Source: Paenibacillus_AP thailandensis
GTDB lineage: Bacteria > Bacillota > Bacilli > Paenibacillales > Paenibacillaceae
Length of the DNA: 64,000 bases
Direction: 5' to 3'
Assembly: GCF_042685365.1 (NCBI RefSeq)
Contig: NZ_JBHUMY010000001.1
Coordinates: forward strand, 248,001 to 312,000
Shown: piece after piece, positions 26,443 through 32,754 of the stretch
Layout: each line of letters starts with the position of its first letter
Position numbering within the stretch: the stretch's first letter is position 1
Position numbers and translations under genes: made by a program
The notes under the pieces: generated by a model
Database searches by the model: none
Seen by the model: the letters and a program-made list of their open reading frames with translations, nothing else
What the model was told of the DNA's origin: nothing

Positions 26443-27735
26443 TTAAGCGGCGACTTTGCTGTTGTCGACCAGGAATTGAATCGTTTTGCGAAGCTTCAAG
26501 TCTTCGCGCAAGCTTTCGATGCTGCCGTTGCGCGTAAACAGCTCGCGGATTTCTTCAACCGAACGGTTGTAGGAAGGAGCAAGCTTTTCCAGCTCGGCCG
26601 TTACGTCCTCTTCCGTTACTTCGATGTTCTCGGCGCTCGCGATCGCTTCCAGAACAAGGTTGTTCAGCACGCGTTTCTCCGCGTCGGAACGCATTTGGTC
26701 GCGAAGCACGGACTCGTTTTGACCGGAGAACTGGTAGTACAGCTCCATGTTCATGCCTTGCATGCGAAGACGGTTCTCGAAGTCGCGGACCATGAAGTCG
26801 ATCTCGCGTTCGATCATCGCATTCGGGATTTCAACTTCGGCAGCTTCCGCCGCTTTCTCGATGACAGCCATTTCGCGAGCCGCTTCGTTGTCTTTCGCTT
26901 TGCGCTCTTTCAGCTTGTCCGCCAGATCTTTCTTATACTCGTCAAGCGTATCGAATTCGCTTACGTCCTTGGCGAACTCGTCGTCCAGCGCAGGCAGGTT
27001 TTTCCGTTTGATTTCGTGCAGTTTCACTTTGAACACGGCCGGTTTGCCGGCAAGCTCGGCAACATGGTAGCTTTCCGGGAACGTTACTTCCACGTCTTTG
27101 AAGTCGCCGATGTTCATGCCCACAACTTGATCTTCGAAGCCCGGGATGAACGAGCCCGAACCGAGCTCCAGGGAATAGCGCTCGCTTTTGCCGCCTTCGA
27201 ACGGAACGCCGTCCACGAAGCCTTCGAAGTCGATTACGGCGATGTCCGTATTCTGCGCTTCGCCTTCGTCGATCGTCGTCAGCTCGGCATGACGCTGCTG
27301 CAGACGCTCCAGCTCGGCATTGATTTCTTCCTCCGACACTTCGTCGCTCAGCGCAGGAACTTCGATGCCTTTGTAATCGCCAAGCTTCACTTCCGGCTTA
27401 ACGGTTACTTTCGCTTTGAACTTGAACGTTTCGCCTTTCGCGAATTGTTCGATGTCGATCTCAGGGCGGTCAACAGGCTCAAGCTTGTTTTCCTTTACGG
27501 CTTCCGAATAAGCGTCCGGCAAAATAATGTCGATTGCGTCTTGGTACAGAGCTTCAACCCCAAAACGGGATTCGAAAATGCCGCGAGGCACTTTGCCTTT
27601 GCGGAAGCCCGGCACGTTGACTTTCTTTACGACCTTCTTGAACGCTTGATCCAAAGCGGCAGCCACTTTCTCCGCTTCAACCTCGACGTCGATCGAGACG
27701 AGATTAGTGTCTATTTTTTCCCAAGTTGCTTTCAT
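26443..27735 (-). CDS. tig: Trigger factor peptidyl-prolyl isomerase/chaperone
   Basis: A ribosome-bound chaperone for nascent chains. The N-terminal ribosome-binding signature is VPGFRKGKVPR (about residues 40-50). The FKBP-type PPIase domain begins near residue 160 (DIAVIDFEGFVDGVPFEGG), and the helical C-terminal substrate domain follows to residue 430. The ATG at 27733-27735 has GGAGGGG upstream. Promoter 27798-27826 reads it singly. The tig-clpX proximity is the widespread bacterial arrangement. Confidence 0.97.
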   Translation of the reverse strand: MKATWEKIDTNLVSIDVEVEAEKVAAALDQAFKKVVKKVNVPGFRKGKVPRGIFESRFGVEALYQDAIDIILPDAYSEAVKENKLEPVDRPEIDIEQFAKGETFKFKAKVTVKPEVKLGDYKGIEVPALSDEVSEEEINAELERLQQRHAELTTIDEGEAQNTDIAVIDFEGFVDGVPFEGGKSERYSLELGSGSFIPGFEDQVVGMNIGDFKDVEVTFPESYHVAELAGKPAVFKVKLHEIKRKNLPALDDEFAKDVSEFDTLDEYKKDLADKLKERKAKDNEAAREMAVIEKAAEAAEVEIPNAMIEREIDFMVRDFENRLRMQGMNMELYYQFSGQNESVLRDQMRSDAEKRVLNNLVLEAIASAENIEVTEEDVTAELEKLAPSYNRSVEEIRELFTRNGSIESLREDLKLRKTIQFLVDNSKVAA

Positions 27736-27797
27736 TTTATGCTTTCCCCTCCAAAATACGCCTGTATCAATAAATTACACGTTCCATAAACCATTCC

Positions 27798-27826
27798 ATT
27801 ATAAACAAACCGTTCCGTCATTTCAA
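27798..27826 (-). promoter_or_regulatory. Sigma-A promoter of tig
   Basis: TTGAAA (27821-27826), 17 bp, TATAAT (27798-27803) on the minus strand. The -35 overlaps the stop codon of the upstream ysoA-like gene. Confidence 0.87.
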
Positions 27827-28713
27827 GGCTGGGAATCATTGCCGCCCGGCGGCTGCAGCGCCGCAACCTGGCGCAAGGTCCGGCAAGCCTGCTCGTACCG
27901 GAACCGGAGCGGTTCGGTTATGCTGTAGGTCTCGCGTATAAAGTCGTCGTCCGCTTTGCCGTAAACGGTAAGCAGAAGGACGTGGTGCAGCGCCGCCGCG
28001 TAGCAGTCGACCCATTCCTCGTCGCCGCCGATCATCCATTCGAAGGAAGTGGTGCCGTACAAAAACTGAATGCTCTGCTTCCACAGCTCTCGGGCGAAAT
28101 GCGGAAGCGTCGGGTCGTCCGATTCGGTAACGGATTCCACCCGTTCGATAATTTGGCTGACGGCAGCCGGAAAATCGTCCATCGAGAGCGGCGTTTTTTC
28201 GATTTCGAGCTCCGCGGTCTCCCCCATCCGCTCGAGCTCGATTTTGCCGCTCGCCCCTCTTTTGCGAAGGCATTGCAGCGCGTGGAACTGGACGACCGGG
28301 TGAATGGCGGGGTCCCCGGTCAACCATTCGACGATTTCCTCATCGATCGCCGGAGCTTGTATGTATACGCATCTTTCGAGCGCGAGCAGCTGCTGGTCCG
28401 GCATCGGATGGTTTTTCATGATGTAAAGAACCTGCTGCACGTAAGCTTCGTCCTGCTCCCTGGGGTTCAAGTATTGCTCGCGGATCAGCGCTTCTTCATC
28501 CGGATCTTCCTGCTCGGGAGCGGCGACCGCGCCGTCGCCGTCTCCCGCTTCCGGGAATGCCATCTCGAGCCAATTAAGGAGACTCGTCCACTCTTCGTAA
28601 TGCCGCTCGTCCTCGCCTTGGCATTGCAGCAAAAACCGCAGCAGCTCCTTCGCCCTGCCGTATTGCTCCGACTCGAGCAGCCTGGTCAACTGAATTTGAT
28701 ATTGGTCGAGCAT
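27823..28713 (-). CDS. YsoA-like acidic, helical-repeat protein
   Basis: A soluble, acidic protein of about 296 residues, largely helical, with an N-terminal segment reminiscent of a TPR (QLTRLLESEQYGRAKELLRFLLQC). The middle contains an Asp/Glu-rich linker, and the C-terminal half is rich in aromatic and charged residues. In Bacillus the TPR protein YsoA precedes tig in the same orientation, and position plus architecture suggest this is its counterpart, though I recognise no strict motif. The start is taken as ATG 28711-28713; no strong ribosome binding site is visible there or at the TTG four codons upstream. Its function is unknown. Confidence 0.7.
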   Translation of the reverse strand: MLDQYQIQLTRLLESEQYGRAKELLRFLLQCQGEDERHYEEWTSLLNWLEMAFPEAGDGDGAVAAPEQEDPDEEALIREQYLNPREQDEAYVQQVLYIMKNHPMPDQQLLALERCVYIQAPAIDEEIVEWLTGDPAIHPVVQFHALQCLRKRGASGKIELERMGETAELEIEKTPLSMDDFPAAVSQIIERVESVTESDDPTLPHFARELWKQSIQFLYGTTSFEWMIGGDEEWVDCYAAALHHVLLLTVYGKADDDFIRETYSITEPLRFRYEQACRTLRQVAALQPPGGNDSQP

Positions 28714-28904
28714 GTTCGGAAACAAATAAACGTTGTCCGTTCGTTTCTCATGCCGGTCGTTCGTTGTCGTAATGATAACACCGCCTTATTTTTACCTCAA
28801 AATCCGCCTGTATATGGTTTGCGTTCGATTATAACACGGAAGCGAAGAAGAAAAAACTGCAGGCCGCCTTCATTCCTTCGGCGACGAACGGTTTTCCGCG
28901 CTTC

Positions 28905-28933
28905 TTGCGCGGCATGAAGCGGACGTGTATAAT
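28905..28933 (+). promoter_or_regulatory. Promoter of tRNA-Gly
   Basis: TTGCGC (28905-28910), 17 bp, TATAAT (28928-28933). The tRNA starts 13 bp after the -10 element. Confidence 0.8.
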
Positions 28934-28946
28934 TATTATATCCTTT

Positions 28947-29020
28947 GCGGGTGTAGTTCAATGGTAGAACGCCAGCTTCCCAAGCTTGAGGCGAGGGTTC
29001 GATTCCCTTCACCCGCTCCA
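28947..29020 (+). tRNA. tRNA-Gly (anticodon CCC)
   Basis: A 74-base cloverleaf. Acceptor GCGGGTG/CACCCGC, D arm GTTC/GAAC, anticodon loop TTCCCAA (anticodon CCC, reads GGG) and T arm GAGGG/CCCTT with loop TTCGATT. The CCA end is encoded. The anticodon stem CCAGC/GCTTG has one C-U mismatch at pair 28-42. Confidence 0.95.
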
Positions 29021-29100
29021 TACCGCGAATTCGCCATGCCGGCGGGCGTGGTTTTTTTTATGCCGATTTCCGCAGCTCGGAAACGGCTGGGCTATGCGAT

Positions 29101-29128
29101 TAACGAAAAACGTCCTCGCTGCCGATAT
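29101..29128 (+). promoter_or_regulatory. Sigma-D type promoter of the yjfB-like gene
   Basis: GCCGATAT at 29121-29128 is identical to the sigma-D -10 consensus. TAAC at 29101-29104 resembles the TAAA -35, with 16 bp spacing (consensus 15). It lies about 50 bp upstream of a small gene with a perfect ribosome binding site. Confidence 0.68.
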
Positions 29129-29176
29129 ATAAATAGCGCCCCGCAATCCTGAACCAGAGCCAAAGGAGGTTCGAGC

Positions 29177-29350
29177 ATGGATATCGCCGCAACGTCGTCC
29201 GCTTTCAGCCAAGCGGCGCTTATGCAGGCCGTAAGCCTGCGCGTGATGGACATGGCCCAAACGCAAGCGCAGCAGCAAGGCGACAATTTGGCCCAAATGA
29301 TGGCCAGCGTACAGCCTCACATCGGGCGTCAGCTGGACATCAAAGTGTGA
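29177..29350 (+). CDS. YjfB-like putative motility-associated small protein
   Basis: 57 residues, starting at ATG 29177 behind AAAGGAGGT. The sequence MDIAATSSAFSQAALMQAVS... with a Gln/Ala/Met-rich helix and the ending QPHIGRQLDIKV resembles the YjfB family of small putative motility proteins of Firmicutes. The helix is amphipathic, with no signal peptide. A sigma-D type promoter upstream and a terminator directly after the stop codon make it a self-contained flagellar-regulon style unit between two tRNA genes. The biochemical role of the family is not known. Confidence 0.75.
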   Translation: MDIAATSSAFSQAALMQAVSLRVMDMAQTQAQQQGDNLAQMMASVQPHIGRQLDIKV

Positions 29351-29373
29351 CCCTGCGGGGGTCGCATTTTTTT
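29349..29373 (+). terminator. Terminator of the yjfB-like gene
   Basis: GACCC-TGCGG-GGGTC hairpin overlapping the stop codon, followed by CGCATTTTTTT. Confidence 0.82.
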
Positions 29374-29386
29374 CTTCAAAAAGATA

Positions 29387-29416
29387 TTGCAAATCATAAT
29401 ATCCCCATGATATAAT
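29387..29416 (+). promoter_or_regulatory. Promoter of tRNA-Arg
   Basis: TTGCAA (29387-29392), 18 bp, TATAAT (29411-29416), 9 bp before the tRNA. Confidence 0.8.
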
Positions 29417-29425
29417 CTTAGTCAT

Positions 29426-29499
<74 letters not shown>

Positions 29500-29535
29500 T
29501 TCCCTGAATTCTACATATCGAGGCAGAAAACTTCA

Positions 29536-29577
29536 AAAAGTCCGGATCCCATACATGGGATTCGGGCTTTTTTTCCT
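29536..29577 (+). terminator. Terminator after tRNA-Arg
   Basis: AAGTCCGGATCCCAT pairs with ATGGGATTCGGGCTT across a short loop, then T7. Confidence 0.88.
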
Positions 29578-29588
29578 TTTTGAAACGG

Positions 29589-29617
29589 TCGACATAACCC
29601 CCTCCGTCCATTATATT
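29589..29617 (+). promoter_or_regulatory. Promoter of the two-component operon
   Basis: TCGACA (29589-29594), 17 bp, TATATT (29612-29617), about 36 bp before the histidine kinase start. Confidence 0.68.
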
Positions 29618-29653
29618 GATTCCAGAAGTTCTATATAGCGGAGGCTGAAGACG

Positions 29654-30523
29654 ATGACATACCGGTCCACCAAATGGCTAATCTTGATCATCCCTACGAT
29701 AACGATAGGAGTATGGGAATATATCCGCCATACGCTGCTGCTGCCGTATTTGTCCATGGAAGCCGGCAACGCGCTGGCGCCGGTCATCGTGCTTGCCGTT
29801 ACGGTGACCCTTGTCCGGAAGCTGTTCGCCGTTCTGGAGGAAACGAGGCAGGCGCTGGAGCGCGAGCGGATTGGGTCAGCGTCTTTGCGGGAGAGGGAGC
29901 AGCTGGCGAGAGAGCTGCACGACGGTCTATCGCAGTCGTTGTTTTTGCTCTCCGTCAAGCTGGATCTGCTTGACCGCGCCGATTTGCCCGAGAACGCCAA
30001 ACGGACGTCGGAACAAATCCGAAGCACGGTAAAGCACATTTACGAGGATGTCCGCCAGCTGATCGACAATCTTCGGACGCCGGTCGCTTGCCAAGACGAT
30101 TCGTTGCTCCAATCCGTCGGCCGGCTAGCAGCGGAGCTGGAGGAAAGCGGCGCGATGCAAGTGGAGCTCGATATCGAGATGGAGGGCGGCCTGCTGTCCA
30201 GCAAGGAAAAGGTGGAGCTTCTCGCCATTATCAGGGAAGCGATGTTTAACGCGCAGAAGCATGCGCAGGCGGAGCGGCTCGCGGTCTCCTGCCGGCACGA
30301 TGCCGTTAACGGAGGGTTTGTCTGCTCCGTGACGGACAACGGCAGCGGCGTGCGGCCCCAGCAGATGCATGCCGCCGGCCGCTACGGCATCCGCATGATG
30401 CGGGAGAGGGCCGAAGCCATGGGCTGGACGTTCCGGATCGAAAGCCCGGCAAGCGTTCCGGGCGAGAACGGCGGGAATGCCGGGACCCGGGTCGAAATCG
30501 CCGCAAGGAGGCGAACGACATGA
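29654..30523 (+). CDS. NarL-type sensor histidine kinase
   Basis: 289 residues with two N-terminal membrane helices (about 7-25 and 38-58) and almost no extracellular loop. A HisKA_3 domain follows with the phospho-acceptor His in REQLARELHDGLSQSLF, then an HATPase_c domain with N box EAMFNAQKHAQ and G box VTDNGSGV. The small sensor part resembles intramembrane-sensing kinases such as LiaS/DesK relatives. The stop overlaps the response-regulator start as ATGA. The signal is unknown; the downstream YcnI-like gene hints at metal or envelope stress, but that is only context. Confidence 0.92.
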   Translation: MTYRSTKWLILIIPTITIGVWEYIRHTLLLPYLSMEAGNALAPVIVLAVTVTLVRKLFAVLEETRQALERERIGSASLREREQLARELHDGLSQSLFLLSVKLDLLDRADLPENAKRTSEQIRSTVKHIYEDVRQLIDNLRTPVACQDDSLLQSVGRLAAELEESGAMQVELDIEMEGGLLSSKEKVELLAIIREAMFNAQKHAQAERLAVSCRHDAVNGGFVCSVTDNGSGVRPQQMHAAGRYGIRMMRERAEAMGWTFRIESPASVPGENGGNAGTRVEIAARRRTT

Positions 30524-31272
30524 GGCTGAGCGGAAGCCGAAGCAAACAAACGGTTAAAGTGCTGATCGTCGACGACCATCCGCACGGACGGGAAGGAATG
30601 CGGGATATTTTAAGCATGGACGACGCGTTCGAAATTATCGGCGAAGCGGACGGCGGAGAAGCCGCCATCGCCCAAATCGGCGAGCGCATGCCCGACCTTG
30701 TGCTGATGGACATCCATATGCCGGGCGTCGGAGGATTGGAAGCGACGCAGCGCATCAAGCTGCTCTATCCGTCCGTCATCATCGTCATGGTCACGGTATC
30801 GGACGACATCTCGCATCTGTTCGAGGCGATCAAGCGAGGCGCGCAGGGCTATTTGCTCAAAAACTTGGCCCCCTCCGCCTGGCTTGAATATTTGAGGGCG
30901 GTCTCGATCGACGAAGCTCCCGTATCGAAGGAGCTGGCGTTCCGGCTTCTGAAGGAATTCGCCGCGGTTTCCGCAGCGGACGGCGCTGCATCTTCTTCCT
31001 CGGGCAACGGCGCCCCGGCCGCGAAAGCGGCGAACGACAGCCGGACGGAAAGCTTTGTCACGCCGCTGACGAACCGGGAGAAGGAAATATTGGAGCAGGT
31101 CGCGCTGGGCCGCTCCAACCGGGCGGTCGCGGAAGAGCTCGGTTTATCGGAGCATACCGTCAAAAACCATCTGAAAAACATTTTGCAAAAGCTACATTTG
31201 CAAAACCGCGTTCAGCTCGTCCGCTACGCCGTCGAAAACGGCATCGCGCCTTTCGGCGGCCACCAAGGCTAA
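30520..31272 (+). CDS. NarL/FixJ-family response regulator
   Basis: 250 residues. The receiver domain (about 13-130) has the acidic pair VDDH and the phospho-Asp in LVLMDIHMPGVGG, and the conserved Lys is in GYLLKN. An unusually long Ala/Ser linker (about 150-180, SAADGAASSSSGNGAPAA) leads to a LuxR-type helix-turn-helix (LTNREKEILEQVALGRSNRAVAEELGLSEHTVKNHL). It is translationally coupled to the kinase gene (4-bp overlap), so the two form one phosphorelay pair. Confidence 0.93.
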   Translation: MRLSGSRSKQTVKVLIVDDHPHGREGMRDILSMDDAFEIIGEADGGEAAIAQIGERMPDLVLMDIHMPGVGGLEATQRIKLLYPSVIIVMVTVSDDISHLFEAIKRGAQGYLLKNLAPSAWLEYLRAVSIDEAPVSKELAFRLLKEFAAVSAADGAASSSSGNGAPAAKAANDSRTESFVTPLTNREKEILEQVALGRSNRAVAEELGLSEHTVKNHLKNILQKLHLQNRVQLVRYAVENGIAPFGGHQG

Positions 31273-31395
31273 GCCGCCGCTTTCGCACGCCTCCCGGCGC
31301 GGGTAGCCCTTTCGAGTCATGTCAAACCGCCTTTCTCCCCTTATAGTTAAACCGATGAGAGATACATAACGGAAAGAAAGGCGGAGACGGATTCG

Positions 31396-31983
31396 ATGAA
31401 AAAGGGAGTATGGTCCATCGCCCTTGCCGCGGCGGCGTTGCTGCTGTTTGCGAACGCGGCAAGCGCGCACGTAACGGTTAATCCGAAGGAGGTTCAGGCA
31501 GGCGCCTATCAAGTGTTTACCGTAAGAGTGCCGAGCGAAAGCAAAAACAAGCATACGACAAGCGTTACGGTCGATATTCCGGCGCAAGTAAAAATTACCC
31601 GTACCCAGCCGGTTCCGGGCTGGAGCTACGAGCTGAAAAAAGACGCCGAAGGCCATATAACCGCCGTCAGTTGGAAAGCGGAAGGCCCGGGACTAGCCGA
31701 AACGGAGTTCCAGGACTTCCAGCTTTCCGGCCGCGTCGCCGACGATGCGGCGAGCTTGACGTGGGTAGCGCACCAAACGTATGACGACGGCACCGTCATC
31801 GACTGGGCGGCATCCGACGAAAATGCCGAATTCCCGGCATCCGTAACGACCGTTGCCGCTCCGGCCGGCAAAGCGGAATCCGCCGGCGGCACCCGGAGCT
31901 GGACGCTCGGACTGTCGATCGCGTCGCTTGCGCTATCCGCCGCAGCTCTTGTTATCGCCTTGGCGCGCCGCCGCAAAGGTTAA
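31396..31983 (+). CDS. YcnI-like (DUF1775) secreted copper-binding protein
   Basis: 195 residues: a Sec signal peptide ending ANAASA, then HVTVNPKEVQAGAYQVFTVRVP, the start of the DUF1775 domain. Cleavage leaves His1, the residue that binds copper as a monohistidine brace in Bacillus YcnI; the conserved Trp of the site may be the one in VSWKAEGPGL. A C-terminal membrane anchor with RRRKG tail follows (about 170-195). The usual partner YcnJ (copper transporter) is absent here. It lies 123 bp after the response regulator, which might control it. Confidence 0.88.
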   Translation: MKKGVWSIALAAAALLLFANAASAHVTVNPKEVQAGAYQVFTVRVPSESKNKHTTSVTVDIPAQVKITRTQPVPGWSYELKKDAEGHITAVSWKAEGPGLAETEFQDFQLSGRVADDAASLTWVAHQTYDDGTVIDWAASDENAEFPASVTTVAAPAGKAESAGGTRSWTLGLSIASLALSAAALVIALARRRKG

Positions 31984-32229
31984 GCTGCTTAGGTGTCGAG
32001 GAGCAAACCTGCATACGAAAAAACAGCGCGTCAATCGAGCCGCTTTCGAGCTCCGGACGCGCTGTTTTTTTGCCTGCCAAATATCCGCTTCGACGTCAGG
32101 CGGCTCAACGGGAAATCTTCCAGCCGGCTTCGGCGTCCCGTTCGTTACGGCGGACCTTCCGGCCGTCGGATTGCCCGCCGCGGACGCCCCTCCCCCTTTC
32201 CACGGAAAACGAAACGAGGACTGCTTCAT
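31933..32229 (-). CDS. Possible small protein antisense to the ycnI 3' end
   Basis: An ATG at 32227-32229 has GGAGGGGAGAGC directly upstream and starts 14 bp after the 116-aa gene on the same strand. The frame (MKQSSFRFPWKGGGASAAG...) stays open for 98 codons, but it passes through the strong bidirectional terminator at 32018-32071 and overlaps the last 50 bp of ycnI. The sequence is Pro/Gly/Ala-rich at first, then Cys/Arg-rich, with no family I recognise. The ribosome binding site argues for it; the terminator argues against a full-length product. Confidence 0.3.
   Translation of the reverse strand: MKQSSFRFPWKGGGASAAGNPTAGRSAVTNGTPKPAGRFPVEPPDVEADIWQAKKQRVRSSKAARLTRCFFVCRFAPRHLSSLTFAAARQGDNKSCGG
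32018..32071. terminator. Terminator after the ycnI-like gene
   Basis: AAAACAGCGCGTC pairs with GACGCGCTGTTTT over a loop of about 24 bases, with T7 on the plus strand and A/T on the other side. Confidence 0.85.
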
Positions 32230-32243
32230 GCTCTCCCCTCCCG

Positions 32244-32594
32244 TTAAAACAAGTTCATCGAAGCGATATGGCGCTTCGTTTCTTCGGTGCCGCATTCGTA
32301 CAGCAGCCGGTAAATTTGGGCGATCGTTTCGTCGTACCCGCTATTCAGCTCGCGATCCTCGTTCGAATCGAACACGCTTAGGCCGTAATGGCCTGCCTCC
32401 GCTTCTTCGACGCTGGACAAATCGCCGAAAAGCTCCTGCAGCTTGGACACCTCTTCTTCGGTTGCCCGAATGACAAGCTCGTAAGCCGCCGCATGAGGAT
32501 CTTCCAGCACTTGTCCGGCCCCGACGGAAACGTAATACGTTTTTTTGCCGTCGCCGGCCCCGCCGGCTCGATCGTCATATTCATCGTATGCCAT
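32244..32594 (-). CDS. Acidic hypothetical protein, 116 aa
   Basis: I do not recognise a characterised family. The protein is acidic and soluble (MAYDEYDDRAGGAGDGKKTYYVSVGAGQVLED...), with a beta-strand start followed by helices (AAYELVIRATEEEVSKLQELFGDLSSVEEAE, YDETIAQIYRLLYECGTEETKRHI). It has a single Cys near the C-terminus and no signal peptide. The ATG is at 32592-32594. It is divergent from the asparagine synthetase gene (160 bp between starts), with no clear functional link. Codon use is like its surroundings. Confidence 0.75.
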   Translation of the reverse strand: MAYDEYDDRAGGAGDGKKTYYVSVGAGQVLEDPHAAAYELVIRATEEEVSKLQELFGDLSSVEEAEAGHYGLSVFDSNEDRELNSGYDETIAQIYRLLYECGTEETKRHIASMNLF

Positions 32595-32676
32595 AAAGAT
32601 TATTCAGCTCCCACGCAGAAATGACTTCGACGTCCTATTTCCAAAACATCTCCCCAATAGCATCCCATTCGGACAG

Positions 32677-32705
32677 ACAATTTATGCCCAGCAGCCGCAT
32701 ATAAC
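32677..32705 (+). promoter_or_regulatory. Sigma-E type promoter candidate of the asnO-like gene
   Basis: CATATAAC (32698-32705) matches the sigma-E -10 form CATAyAhT at 7 of 8 positions. ACAATTT 14 bp upstream is a weak match to the -35. Bacillus asnO is a sporulation (sigma-E) gene, which makes the reading plausible. Confidence 0.45.
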
Positions 32706-32720
32706 GGTTATTATCGCTAC

Positions 32721-32736
32721 TTGCGGTCCGCAAGCG
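32721..32736. repeat. Palindrome TTGCGGTCCGCAAGCG in the asnO leader
   Basis: Contains the perfect 13-base palindrome TTGCGGTCCGCAA. The same 16-mer occurs at 52193-52208 upstream of recQ. Here it lies 19-34 bp before the start codon and could fold in the mRNA or bind a protein. Confidence 0.6.
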
Positions 32737-32754
32737 AGAGAGGAATGAGAAGAA

